Shown here piece after piece: positions 43,554 through 53,072 of a stretch of DNA of 64,000 nt; the first letter of the stretch is position 1; each line of letters starts with the position of its first letter. The stretch spans positions 1-64,000 of the forward strand of contig JAEEHB010000015.1 of assembly GCA_016280595.1 (NCBI GenBank), given 5' to 3'. The notes beneath the pieces were generated by a model that was not told where the DNA came from, searched no databases, and saw only the letters and a list, made by a program, of their open reading frames with translations. The DNA is from Clostridiaceae bacterium (GTDB lineage Bacteria > Bacillota > Clostridia > Oscillospirales > Acutalibacteraceae). The translations under genes and the position numbers were made by a program.

Positions 43554-45386
43554 ATGAGTTTTTTGCCTGTTTCAAAAGAGGATATGCAATCGCTCGGCTG
43601 GGATGAAGCGGATTTCGTTTATGTCAGCGGTGACGCCTATGTCGATCACCCCGCTTTCGGCGCGGCGATTATTACGCGCGTGCTCGAAAACGAAGGCTTC
43701 AGGGTAGCCGTACTTCCTCAGCCGGACTGGCACTCAACCCGTGATTTCACGCGCTTCGGAAAGCCGCGTCTCGGCTTTCTTGTAAGCAGCGGAAATATCG
43801 ACTCCATGGTCGCTCACTACACCGTTGCAAAGAAGCCTCGCTCGTCAGATTCCTATTCTCCGGGAGGCAAAGCCGGTCTTCGCCCCGACAGAGCGGTAAT
43901 AGTTTACTGCAACAGAATCAGGGAAGCATACGGCGATGTGCCGGTAATAATAGGCGGGCTCGAAGCGTCGCTCAGGCGATTTGCGCACTATGATTACTGG
44001 GACGATAAAATCCGCCGCTCGATTCTCTTTGATTCACAGGCGGATATAATCTCCTACGGTATGGGCGAAAAAAGCATTTCCGAGATTGCGCACCGCCTTG
44101 ACATGGGTGAAAAAATCGGAGAAATCAGAGATGTGCTCGGCACCTGCTATGCCGTAAATGTAAGGGAAACTCCATACACAGGAACGGAGTGCCCGTCTTT
44201 CGAAAATGTTGTAAAGTCAAAAAAAGAATACGCGGTGTCCTGCCGCATTCAGCAGGATGAGCAGGATGCTTTCAGGGGCAAAACGGTAAAACAGCGTCAC
44301 GGCAGTATGATGCTCGTGCAGAATCCTCCCGCCCTGCCTCTCACCACAGAAGAGATTGATGCCGTCTATGCACTGCCCTATGAGAGAAACTGGCATCCTA
44401 TGTATGAAAAAGACGGCGGAGTGCCCGGAATAGAAGAAGTTAAGTTTTCAATCACTCATAACAGAGGCTGCTTCGGCGCCTGCAATTTCTGCTCTCTCGC
44501 ATTCCATCAGGGCAGATATATTTCCGTCAAAAGCAAGCAGGCGATAATTGACGAAGCGAAAAAACTTACCGCCCTGCCCGGATTCAAAGGCTATATCCAC
44601 GACATAGGCGGACCGACCGCCAATTTCAGGCGGCCTTCCTGCGACGGTCAGGAGGACAGGGGCCTTTGCAAGGGTAAAAAATGTCTCGCTCCGACTCCCT
44701 GCCCGAATCTTGTTGCGGACCACAGCGAATATCTTGATATTCTCCGCACCGTGCGCGAGTTACCCGGAGTGAAAAAAGTGTTTATCCGCTCGGGAATCAG
44801 ATATGACTATCTGCTTGCCGACAAAAACGAAGACTTTATCCGTGACCTTGTGAAATACCACGTGAGCGGTCAGCTTAAAGTTGCCCCCGAGCACTGCTCG
44901 GCGGCAGTGCTCGATAAAATGGGCAAACCTCATATTGAGGCATATATAGAGTTTTCCAAAAAGTATTTTTCGCTCAGCGAAAAGGCGGGCAAGGAACAGT
45001 ATCTTGTGCCCTATCTGATGTCATCGCATCCGGGCTCAACGCTCAAAGAGGCAGTTGAACTTGCCGTCTTTCTCAAAAAGCGAAATATAAGACCCGAGCA
45101 GGTGCAGGATTTTTATCCGACTCCCGGCACGGTTTCAACCTGTATGTATTACACGGGGCTCGACCCCTATACGATGAAGGAAGTATATGTCGCAACTTCT
45201 CCGCACGAAAAGATGCTTCAGAGAAGTCTGCTTCAGTATTATGATCCGGCGAAGGCTCCGCTCGTGCGCGAGGCGCTTATCAAAGCGGGCAGGAGAGACC
45301 TTATAGGATATTCGGACAAATGCCTTGTGCGGCCTGCGTCCGAAAACAGAAGGGCAAATGAAAAAGGAAAGAAAAAGAAGAAATAG
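43554..45386 (+). CDS. YgiQ-family radical-SAM protein
   Basis: This 610-residue protein starts FLPVSKEDMQSLGWDEADFV and carries the radical-SAM cysteines in RGCFGACNFCS (about 306-313), an N-terminal B12-like fold, and a Lys-rich tail. YgiQ homologues are very widespread but their reaction is not known. It overlaps the MBL gene by 29 bases. The ATG follows a GGACGGTGA site 15 bases after the ftsK stop. Confidence 0.93.
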   Translation: MSFLPVSKEDMQSLGWDEADFVYVSGDAYVDHPAFGAAIITRVLENEGFRVAVLPQPDWHSTRDFTRFGKPRLGFLVSSGNIDSMVAHYTVAKKPRSSDSYSPGGKAGLRPDRAVIVYCNRIREAYGDVPVIIGGLEASLRRFAHYDYWDDKIRRSILFDSQADIISYGMGEKSISEIAHRLDMGEKIGEIRDVLGTCYAVNVRETPYTGTECPSFENVVKSKKEYAVSCRIQQDEQDAFRGKTVKQRHGSMMLVQNPPALPLTTEEIDAVYALPYERNWHPMYEKDGGVPGIEEVKFSITHNRGCFGACNFCSLAFHQGRYISVKSKQAIIDEAKKLTALPGFKGYIHDIGGPTANFRRPSCDGQEDRGLCKGKKCLAPTPCPNLVADHSEYLDILRTVRELPGVKKVFIRSGIRYDYLLADKNEDFIRDLVKYHVSGQLKVAPEHCSAAVLDKMGKPHIEAYIEFSKKYFSLSEKAGKEQYLVPYLMSSHPGSTLKEAVELAVFLKKRNIRPEQVQDFYPTPGTVSTCMYYTGLDPYTMKEVYVATSPHEKMLQRSLLQYYDPAKAPLVREALIKAGRRDLIGYSDKCLVRPASENRRANEKGKKKKK

Positions 45387-46284
45387 GATAATTGCTTTTA
45401 TCGCGGCGGCTGTTGTTATACTTACAGCCGTCACATTATGGGCTGTTTTCACCGACGACTCCGGCAGTTTTGACAACACCCTCGGCACTATTTCGTCTCC
45501 GGATGAAAGCAATCCCGGTCTTCGCGTAAGTTTCATAGATGTGGGGCAGGGGGACTGTATTCTGCTTGAGTGCGGCGGCAAAACGATGCTCGTTGACGCA
45601 GGCGAAAAGATATATGAGCAAAAGGTTTCAAGGTATCTTCTTTCAAGGAAAATAAAGACTCTCGATTATATTGTCGCTACGCATCCGCATTCCGACCATA
45701 TCGGCTCTCTGCCGTTTATAATGGAAAACTTCGGAGCGAAAAATGTGATTATGCCGCGAATCCCGCGTGAAATAATTCCGACAAACTACTTCTTTGACAG
45801 TTTCATAGAATGCGTGAGCGAATCGGACGCGCTTGTAACCGCCGCACAGCCCGGACTTACCTTTATGCTCGGCACGGCGCAGGTGACTTTCATCGGTCCT
45901 GTTTCGGAAACTGCCGAGGATTTAAACAACCTCTCCGCTGTGTGCAAGGTGACCTACGGCGAAACCTCGCTTCTGCTTACGGGCGACGCCGCTTTTGATG
46001 AAGAAACGGAAATAATCAACTCGGGCGCGGATATAAAATGCGATATTCTCAAACTCGGGCATCACGGCTCGGGCACTTCCACGGGCAGTGAATTTCTTGA
46101 AAAAGTCAGCCCGGAATACTGTGTGATATCCTGTGGTGAAAACAACGATTACGGTCACCCTGCGGAAAGCACGCTTAAGAGGATTTTAAAGTATACCGAT
46201 AAAATCTACCGCACCGACAGATGCGGCACAATTGTGGCTGAATCGGACGGCAAAAACATTGTCTTTACTTACGGGAAAGAGTGA
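45358..46284 (+). CDS. ComEC-like secreted/membrane-anchored metallo-beta-lactamase
   Basis: This 308-residue protein has one N-terminal membrane helix (IIAFIAAAVVILTAVTLW) and an external MBL domain closely like the C-terminal domain of ComEC: FIDVGQGDCILLECGG, HPHSDHIG (His109, His111, Asp113, His114 area), LLLTGDA, and LGHHGSGTS. Complete metal ligands indicate a working nuclease or phosphodiesterase outside the cell. It could replace the missing MBL domain of the comEC protein at 6790. ATG 45358 is chosen, with AGAAGGG just upstream; it lies inside the YgiQ gene. A DUF3006 gene follows, a frequent pairing. Confidence 0.9.
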   Translation: MKKERKRRNRIIAFIAAAVVILTAVTLWAVFTDDSGSFDNTLGTISSPDESNPGLRVSFIDVGQGDCILLECGGKTMLVDAGEKIYEQKVSRYLLSRKIKTLDYIVATHPHSDHIGSLPFIMENFGAKNVIMPRIPREIIPTNYFFDSFIECVSESDALVTAAQPGLTFMLGTAQVTFIGPVSETAEDLNNLSAVCKVTYGETSLLLTGDAAFDEETEIINSGADIKCDILKLGHHGSGTSTGSEFLEKVSPEYCVISCGENNDYGHPAESTLKRILKYTDKIYRTDRCGTIVAESDGKNIVFTYGKE

Positions 46285-46288
46285 ACTT

Positions 46289-46513
46289 ATGATTTACAGT
46301 GTTGACAGAATTGAAGGCAAATATGCGGTCTGCGCCGGCTTTGCAGGCAGTATCTATAAGGTGGAACTTGACCGCATTGAGGGCAAGGTAGCCGAAGGTG
46401 ATTTAATATGCATGGGTGCGGACTGGAAGTTTCACGTCTGCAACGAAGAAACAAAGGCTCTCAGAAACAGTTTCTTCATAAGATTTGATGATTTATTCAA
46501 ACAGAGAGATTAA
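46289..46513 (+). CDS. DUF3006 small protein
   Basis: This 74-residue protein (IYSVDRIEGKYAVC, VELDRIEGKVAEGDLI) is a DUF3006 member, a small beta-barrel-like protein often encoded right after ComEC-like MBL proteins. Its role is unknown; the pairing suggests it modulates or accompanies the MBL enzyme. ATG 46289 follows GGAAAGAG, five bases after the MBL stop. Confidence 0.88.
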   Translation: MIYSVDRIEGKYAVCAGFAGSIYKVELDRIEGKVAEGDLICMGADWKFHVCNEETKALRNSFFIRFDDLFKQRD

Positions 46514-46562
46514 TCGCGCAACAGCGTTTTCGCGCTGAAATATAATTGTAAATTTTTTAACA

Positions 46563-46598
46563 AAAGTACCGCATTTGTCTTGAACAATGCGGTACTTT
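46563..46598 (+). terminator. Intrinsic terminator after DUF3006
   Basis: A 13-bp perfect stem (AAAGTACCGCATT / AATGCGGTACTTT) with a ten-base loop. The T tract is short but followed by AT-rich DNA. Its loop holds the -35 box of the miaB promoter. Confidence 0.75.
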
Positions 46599-46608
46599 AT
46601 TATATAAT
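46580..46608 (+). promoter_or_regulatory. SigA promoter of miaB, overlapping the terminator
   Basis: TTGAAC (46580-46585), 17-bp spacer, TATAAT (46603-46608). The -35 box lies within the loop and 3' arm of the upstream terminator, so the two elements share DNA. Transcription would begin near 46615, about 25 bases before the miaB ATG. Confidence 0.75.
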
Positions 46609-46639
46609 AATATAAATATGGCCGAAAGGAGTGAACAGC

Positions 46640-48049
46640 ATGTCCGGGAGCAGTTTTGAGATACCTTACGAAGAAGCCGCGCGTCAGGCGGAATACGCTT
46701 CCCTTGCCGCAGGTATCATAGAAAACCGCTATTCATCAAAGCCGAAAGCATTTGTTCACACCTACGGCTGTCAGGGCAATGTTTCCGACGGCGAAAAACT
46801 CAAAGGAATGCTGACGGATGCGGGCTATGAATTCACCGATGATGTAAACGAAGCCGACCTTGTGCTATATAACACCTGCGCTGTCAGGGAGCACGCGGAA
46901 GACAGAGCTTTCGGAAATGTCGGCGCCCTCAAATCCCTTAAAATGCGAAACAGGAATATGCGCATTTTCCTGTGCGGGTGCATGGTGCAGCAGCCTCATA
47001 TCGCAAAAAAGTTTTATGACAGTTATCCTTTTGTGGATGTCATTTTCGGTACAAACGCCCTTCACCGCCTGCCCGAGTTTCTTTACAGGTCTCTGAGCAC
47101 AGGCAAAAGGATTGTCGAAATACCCGGCGGAGACGGCTTTATCACGGAGGGCATCCCCGTAAAGCGTGACAGCGGCTATAAAGCCTGGCTCCCGATTATG
47201 TACGGCTGCAACAATTTCTGCACTTACTGTATCGTGCCCTATGTCAGGGGCAGAGAGCGCAGCAGGGACCCGCAGATAATCCTTAATGAAGTGCGTGAAT
47301 TAGTCGCGCAGGGCTACAAAGAGATAACTCTGCTCGGTCAGAATGTAAACTCTTACGGCAAAAACCCCGACTACGGCTATAACTTCGCGAGGCTTCTCAG
47401 CGAGATAAACGATATAGAGGGCGATTTCATAATCCGTTTTATGACTTCTCACCCCAAAGACTGCACACCCGAGCTGCTTGAAACGATGGCGCGGTGCGAT
47501 AAAGTAGCGAAGCATCTGCATCTGCCGTTTCAGAGTGGGTCCGACAGAATTCTTAAACTCATGAACCGCGGATATACAGCAGAACACTATCTTTCACTCG
47601 TTGAAAAAGCCTATTCGCTCATGCCCGATCTTTCAATTACCGCCGATGTCATAGTCGGCTTCCCCGGCGAAACATACGAAGACTTTGAGATGACCAAAGC
47701 CCTTGTCGAAAAGGCGGGCTTCACCTCAATGTTCACTTTCATCTATTCGCCGAGAGAGGGCACGAAAGCGGCGGCTATGGACGACCCTGTTCCCGCAGAG
47801 GAAAAAAGCAGATGGTTCAGGGAATTGCTCGATGTGCAGGAGAAGGTTGCCGCGCGCAGGACCGCGAGCTGTGTCGGCAAAACCTACAGAGCCTTATGTG
47901 AGGGCAGAGCAAAGAGCGGCAACATTGAAGCGAGAACAAGCGGCAATGTCATAATAGAAATCCCCGCCGATGACAGCGTCACGGGCACCTTCCGCAACAT
48001 CAGGGTTACGGGAGCGAAAACCTGGATGCTTTACGGCGAGATTATATAA
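46640..48049 (+). CDS. miaB: tRNA-2-methylthio-N6-dimethylallyladenosine synthase
   Basis: This 469-residue radical-SAM enzyme adds the methylthio group to i6A37 of tRNA. It has an N-terminal methylthiotransferase domain with three Cys (HTYGCQGN, NTCAVREHA, CGCMVQQ), radical-SAM CNNFCTYC (Cys190, 194, 197) and a C-terminal TRAM domain. ATG 46640 is picked because AAAGGAG at 46625-46631 precedes it by eight bases; GTG 46631 overlaps that site. The substrate-preparing enzyme MiaA is encoded later in the same run. Confidence 0.95.
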   Translation: MSGSSFEIPYEEAARQAEYASLAAGIIENRYSSKPKAFVHTYGCQGNVSDGEKLKGMLTDAGYEFTDDVNEADLVLYNTCAVREHAEDRAFGNVGALKSLKMRNRNMRIFLCGCMVQQPHIAKKFYDSYPFVDVIFGTNALHRLPEFLYRSLSTGKRIVEIPGGDGFITEGIPVKRDSGYKAWLPIMYGCNNFCTYCIVPYVRGRERSRDPQIILNEVRELVAQGYKEITLLGQNVNSYGKNPDYGYNFARLLSEINDIEGDFIIRFMTSHPKDCTPELLETMARCDKVAKHLHLPFQSGSDRILKLMNRGYTAEHYLSLVEKAYSLMPDLSITADVIVGFPGETYEDFEMTKALVEKAGFTSMFTFIYSPREGTKAAAMDDPVPAEEKSRWFRELLDVQEKVAARRTASCVGKTYRALCEGRAKSGNIEARTSGNVIIEIPADDSVTGTFRNIRVTGAKTWMLYGEII

Positions 48050-48070
48050 AATTCCGAAGGGAGAAAAAGA

Positions 48071-48484
48071 ATGGATATTATCAAAATGGCAAGAGAACTC
48101 GGCTCGGCCCTGCAGCAGGACGAGCGCTATATCAAACTCAGGGCGGCACAGAAGGTAAACGAAGAGGATACCGCTCTCAATGAACTGATTGCCAAACTTC
48201 AGCTTGTGCAGATGAATTTCCAGCACGAGGCATCAAAAGAGCAGAAGGACAGCAACCGTCTTCAGGAACTCGATACCGAATTCGGTCAGTTATACAATCA
48301 GGTTATGGCAAACCCCAATATGCAGGCTTATGAAGCGGCTGCGGCTGAGATTGACGAACTTATGAAATACATAAACGGCATTTTCCAGCTTTGCCTTCAG
48401 GGCGAGGACCCCGCAACCTGTGAGCCTCACACCCACGATCATTCCTGCGAAGGAGACTGCTGCAGCTGCGACGGCTGTCACTGA
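48071..48484 (+). CDS. YmcA/YlbF-family protein with Cys/His-rich tail
   Basis: This 137-residue helical protein (DIIKMARELGSALQQDERY, LIAKLQLVQMNFQHEASKEQ) belongs to the YlbF/YmcA family, which in Bacillus forms the Y-complex with YaaT, binds [4Fe-4S] clusters and aids RNase Y. Its position between miaB and mutS is that of ymcA in Bacillus. The C-terminus (117-137) holds six Cys and four His (HTHDHSC, CCSCDGCH), well placed to bind metal. Whether it equals YmcA or YlbF cannot be decided here. Confidence 0.92.
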   Translation: MDIIKMARELGSALQQDERYIKLRAAQKVNEEDTALNELIAKLQLVQMNFQHEASKEQKDSNRLQELDTEFGQLYNQVMANPNMQAYEAAAAEIDELMKYINGIFQLCLQGEDPATCEPHTHDHSCEGDCCSCDGCH

Positions 48485-48519
48485 TAAGACTCAATTAAAC
48501 GGAAGGCAGATAGGTAACC

Positions 48520-51126
48520 ATGGCTGAATTCACACCCATGATGAAGCAATACTTCGAAATAAAGAAACAGTATCCGGACACTATCCTTATGTTCCGCCTG
48601 GGAGATTTTTACGAGATGTTTTTCGAAGATGCCAAAACGGCGTCTGCAGAACTTGAACTCGTGCTCACAGGCAGAGACTGCGGTCAGGAAGAAAGAGCGC
48701 CGATGTGCGGCATTCCCTACCACAGCTGTGACAGTTATATTGCAAGGCTCGTGTCAAAAGGGTACAAGGTTGCCATCTGCGAACAGCTTGAGGACCCGGC
48801 TCTTGCCAAGGGCATAGTCAGGAGAGATGTCACCAGGGTTATCACCCCCGGCACCGTTATAGAAAACTCCATGCTTGACGAGAGCAAAAACAATTTCCTC
48901 GGCTGTGTTTATTATGAGGGGAAGAATGCGGGCCTGTGTTTCTGCGATGTTTCAACAGGCAGCATTCACACCACTCAGTTCAGCGGGAAAGACAGAAGCA
49001 AAAAAGTGATTGATGAACTCGGCAGATTTTCTCCGAGCGAGGTTATCATAAACGCCGCCGTGCTCGACGAAAAGAAGGTTACGGATTTCATTAAATCCAG
49101 GCTCGGCTCGGCATCCTGCAATCTGCTCGATGACGAATGCTTTGCCCTTGCAGGCGCCGCCGCGGATGTTATGAAGCATTTCGATGTCACCTCGCTTTCA
49201 GCGCTTTTCCCCGAGGGGAGCGAAGCCGCAGTGTGTGCTGTGGGCGCAACTCTCGATTACTTAAGAAGCGTGCAGAAAAACAGCCTCGAAAACATAACAG
49301 CCCTCGACTATTACGGCGAAGGCAGTTTTATGCATCTGGATGTTTCCGCGCTTCGCAATCTTGAAATAACCGAAACTCTCAGAAGCAGGGAGAAAAGAGG
49401 TTCTCTGCTCTGGGTGCTTGATAAAACCTCCACCTCCATGGGCAGAAGACTTCTGCGCTCGTGGATTGAACAGCCTCTTATGAATATCGGCGGCATCACC
49501 AAGCGCCACAATGCCGTGCAGGAACTTGCGCTTAACCCCGCAGCGAGGGATGACCTTGCCGAAGCCCTGAGCGGATGCCAGGATCTTGAAAGGCTTATCA
49601 CCAGAATCACATACGGCACGGCAAACGCCAGAGAACTCAAAGCGCTCTCTGCAACCCTTCTCAGAATGCCTGCGGTGAAGCAGGCAGTATCCGCCTGCAC
49701 CTCATCGCTCATAAGCGATATGAACGGCGGTATTTACACGCTCGACGAACTTGTTGACCTTATTGAAACCGCAATAGTCGACGATCCTCCGTTTTCCGTG
49801 CGCGAGGGCGGAATGATAAGAGACGGCTTCAACGCGGAACTTGACGAATACAGAAATATTGTTACAAACGGCAAGGGCTTTCTTGCCGACATACAGGCCC
49901 GTGAGCAGGAAAGAACGGGCATCAAAAAACTGAAAATCGGCTACAACCGTGTTTTCGGCTATTATCTTGAAGTTTCAAACTCATTCAAAGAACTCGTTCC
50001 CGAAGATTATATCCGCAAGCAGACTCTTACAAACTGCGAGAGATATATAACCCAGGAACTCAAAGAACTCGAATCCAAAGTGCTCGGAGCACAGGAGAGA
50101 ATCGCCGGCCTTGAATATGAGATATTCGATTCCGTGAGGAAAAAGGCGGCGGATAAACTGTATGAAATCCAGAAGACGGCTTTCTGCATCGCGACGCTTG
50201 ACGTTATATGCTCCTTTGCGAAGGTCGCCTGTGAAAATAATTATGTCTGCCCCGAAATGAATGCGGGCAGCGAAATAATCATAAGGGAAGGCAGACATCC
50301 CGTTGTTGAAAAGATGATTGACTATCCCTTCGTGCCCAATGATACGGTGCTCAATGATTCAAGTGATATGTGCGCCATAATCACCGGGCCCAATATGGCG
50401 GGTAAATCCACCTATATGAGGCAGGTCGCTCTTATCTGCCTTATGGCTCAGGCTGGTTCGTTTGTGCCTGCCGCCTCCGCCCGCCTTTGCATTGTGGACG
50501 GTATTTACACCAGAATAGGCGCGTCGGATGACCTCGCATCCGGCTCATCCACCTTTATGGTCGAAATGAACGAGGTTGCGGATATACTGAAATTCGCCAC
50601 CTCAAAGAGCCTCATAATCTTTGATGAAATCGGCAGAGGCACATCCACATTTGACGGTATGAGTATCGCGAGAGCGGTGCTCGAATATGCCGCTGATAAG
50701 AGAAAACTCGGAGCCAAAACTCTGTTTGCAACCCACTATCACGAACTCACCGAACTTGAACATACCGTAAAGGGTGTCAGGAATTACAATATTTCAGTCA
50801 AGAAGAGGGGAGACAATATCACCTTCCTTCGCAGGATAGTGCCCGGCTGTGCCGACGGCAGTTACGGCATAGAGGTTGCCAAACTCGCGGGAGTTCCCGG
50901 CGCGGTTGTTGAAAGGGCAAAGGTCATACTTGCGGAGATTGAAAGCGAAAACGGCTCGCCCCGCAGTTATGCCGCTTCTTCGCTCAGAGACCCCGACCTG
51001 CAGATTTCTTTCGCGAGCGAAAAGAGCGACGAAATAACCGAGAAACTCAGAAATATCGATATAAACACACTTACCCCGATTGAAGCAATGCAGAAACTTT
51101 ATGAACTTGCCGCGCTCGCGGAATAA
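48520..51126 (+). CDS. mutS: DNA mismatch repair protein MutS
   Basis: This 868-residue protein recognises mismatches. The mismatch wedge is in MFRLGDFYEMFFEDA, the connector, lever and clamp follow, and the ATPase has Walker A GPNMAGKSTYMRQ (about 623) and the DEIGRGTSTFDG signature. A C-terminal helix may tetramerise or bind the clamp. Length is standard. mutL follows 38 bases later, with its own AAAGGAG site. Confidence 0.97.
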   Translation: MAEFTPMMKQYFEIKKQYPDTILMFRLGDFYEMFFEDAKTASAELELVLTGRDCGQEERAPMCGIPYHSCDSYIARLVSKGYKVAICEQLEDPALAKGIVRRDVTRVITPGTVIENSMLDESKNNFLGCVYYEGKNAGLCFCDVSTGSIHTTQFSGKDRSKKVIDELGRFSPSEVIINAAVLDEKKVTDFIKSRLGSASCNLLDDECFALAGAAADVMKHFDVTSLSALFPEGSEAAVCAVGATLDYLRSVQKNSLENITALDYYGEGSFMHLDVSALRNLEITETLRSREKRGSLLWVLDKTSTSMGRRLLRSWIEQPLMNIGGITKRHNAVQELALNPAARDDLAEALSGCQDLERLITRITYGTANARELKALSATLLRMPAVKQAVSACTSSLISDMNGGIYTLDELVDLIETAIVDDPPFSVREGGMIRDGFNAELDEYRNIVTNGKGFLADIQAREQERTGIKKLKIGYNRVFGYYLEVSNSFKELVPEDYIRKQTLTNCERYITQELKELESKVLGAQERIAGLEYEIFDSVRKKAADKLYEIQKTAFCIATLDVICSFAKVACENNYVCPEMNAGSEIIIREGRHPVVEKMIDYPFVPNDTVLNDSSDMCAIITGPNMAGKSTYMRQVALICLMAQAGSFVPAASARLCIVDGIYTRIGASDDLASGSSTFMVEMNEVADILKFATSKSLIIFDEIGRGTSTFDGMSIARAVLEYAADKRKLGAKTLFATHYHELTELEHTVKGVRNYNISVKKRGDNITFLRRIVPGCADGSYGIEVAKLAGVPGAVVERAKVILAEIESENGSPRSYAASSLRDPDLQISFASEKSDEITEKLRNIDINTLTPIEAMQKLYELAALAE

Positions 51127-51164
51127 CGCATTGCTTCGGATAATCTGACGAAAGGAGTGACAAT

Positions 51165-53072
51165 ATGCCCAAAATCAATGTAATGCCAAAGCACCTCGCC
51201 GACCTTATCGCGGCGGGCGAAGTGGTTGAAAGACCGGCGTCCATAGTCAAGGAATTGCTCGAAAACTCCGTTGATGCCGGGGCGGATACCGTCACTCTCG
51301 AAATCAGAAACGGCGGTATTTCATATATCCGCGTAACAGATAACGGCTGCGGTATTGCGAGGGAGGATGTGCGCAACGCCTTCGTAAGCCACGCCACCAG
51401 CAAAATAACCACAGCGGAGCATCTTAACAGCATTATGACTCTCGGCTTCAGGGGCGAGGCTCTTGCGAGCGTTGCCGCGGTTGCCAGGGTTGAGATGCTC
51501 ACCCGTACGCCCGGCGAAGAAACGGGCACGGGCTATTTCATCGAATTCGGCGAAGAAATTTCGCTTGACGACGCGGGCTGTCCTTTGGGCACCACCATCA
51601 CGGTCAAAGATTTATTCCTCAAAACGCCCGCGAGAATGAAGTTTCTCAAAAAAGATGTCACCGAGGCAAACCTCATTGCCGGGGTGATGGACCGTATTGC
51701 CCTGTCGCACCCGGAAGTGTCCTTCAGATTCATCAGAGAAGGCAAGCAGACTCTTATGACTTCCGGCAGCGGCGATTTGCTCACGGCAATCAGAGAGGTG
51801 CTCGGCAAAGAGATTGCCTCTCAGATGATTGACTGCAAGGGAGAATCGGGAGCGGTCAGAGTTGAAGGCTTTATTTCAAAGCCTGCTTTTTCGAGACCTA
51901 ACAGAAACCTTCAGTTCTTTTTTGTGAATGACAGATTCGTGAAAACGGGCACGGGCTCTGCCGCGCTCTCCGAGAGTTACAAGAGCAGGATTATGGTCGG
52001 CAAGTTTCCGTCCTGTGTCCTTAAAATAAGCGTGTCGCCCGATGCGGTTGATGTCAATGTTCATCCCGCAAAAACAGAAGTGCGTTTCAGCGACGAAAAA
52101 TCGGTCTTCAACGCGGTTTATTCCGCCTGCAAAAACGCCCTTGACGAAAAAGACAGTCCCTCTCAGATAACAAAAATCGGCAGCGCTCCCAACTTCACCG
52201 CGTCCGATTACAGGAAGTGGCAGGAGCCTGCTCAGCAGATAAAGATGCCTCAGAAAAACGAAGACTTCTGGCAGACGCAGAGTGTAAGACCTCAGCGCGA
52301 GCCGGAAAAGCCGGAGGTGTCAACCACAGTCATGGCAAAAGCGCCCGAAAGCGAAATACCCGAAGATGACGAAAGAATAGACAGCATCGACGATATCCTT
52401 CTTTCATCCCCCGCAAAGCGCGAAGCAAATGAGCGCCCGCAGGATACACCGGTGCACACATCAGACGAAAAGCCGCTTCCGGCAGATTCCGAAGTGTTTG
52501 AAAGCGAACAGTTCCGCCTTATAGGCGAGGCGTTTATGACCTATATCATCTGCGAGTACAAGGGCAAACTTGTGTTCATAGACAAGCATGCCGCTCACGA
52601 GCGCATTATTTACGAGCGCCTTAAGAAAGAGAGCGGTGAGAGGAGCGCGCAGGTGCTTCTGTCTCCCGTAACCGTTTCCCTCTCAAAAGAGGAATACTCT
52701 GCGGCAATCGAAAACCTCTCGCTTATCAACTCCTCCGGTTTCCTTGCCGAAGATTTCGGCACGGGCACTCTGCTTGTAAGAGAATGCCCTATGGAACTCA
52801 CGGCGGAGGATGTCCCCTTCGTAATTGCCGAAATAGCAGGCAGATTTCTTGACAGAAAACAGGATGTCGATTTTGAAAAACTTGACTGGATATTCCATTC
52901 CGTTGCTTGCAGAAGCGCAATTAAGAGCGGAGATTTCACATCGAGGCTCGAAATGGAAACCTTCTCGAAGCAGCTTCTTTCAATGCCCGATATCAGGTAT
53001 TGCCCTCACGGCAGACCGGTGCTCATAGAAATGACCGAAAGAGAGTTGGAAAAGAATTTTGGCAGAGTGTAA
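51165..53072 (+). CDS. mutL: DNA mismatch repair protein MutL with endonuclease motif
   Basis: This 635-residue protein has the GHKL ATPase at its N-terminus (LIAAGEVVERPASIVKELLE, DNGCGI, GFRGEAL) and a C-terminal dimer domain with the metal-binding endonuclease motif DKHAAHE (Asp about 472; Bacillus has DQHA) and CPHGRP (about 612). It nicks the new strand in bacteria without MutH. The Lys instead of Gln is a small change in the motif. miaA starts inside its last codons. Confidence 0.96.
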   Translation: MPKINVMPKHLADLIAAGEVVERPASIVKELLENSVDAGADTVTLEIRNGGISYIRVTDNGCGIAREDVRNAFVSHATSKITTAEHLNSIMTLGFRGEALASVAAVARVEMLTRTPGEETGTGYFIEFGEEISLDDAGCPLGTTITVKDLFLKTPARMKFLKKDVTEANLIAGVMDRIALSHPEVSFRFIREGKQTLMTSGSGDLLTAIREVLGKEIASQMIDCKGESGAVRVEGFISKPAFSRPNRNLQFFFVNDRFVKTGTGSAALSESYKSRIMVGKFPSCVLKISVSPDAVDVNVHPAKTEVRFSDEKSVFNAVYSACKNALDEKDSPSQITKIGSAPNFTASDYRKWQEPAQQIKMPQKNEDFWQTQSVRPQREPEKPEVSTTVMAKAPESEIPEDDERIDSIDDILLSSPAKREANERPQDTPVHTSDEKPLPADSEVFESEQFRLIGEAFMTYIICEYKGKLVFIDKHAAHERIIYERLKKESGERSAQVLLSPVTVSLSKEEYSAAIENLSLINSSGFLAEDFGTGTLLVRECPMELTAEDVPFVIAEIAGRFLDRKQDVDFEKLDWIFHSVACRSAIKSGDFTSRLEMETFSKQLLSMPDIRYCPHGRPVLIEMTERELEKNFGRV

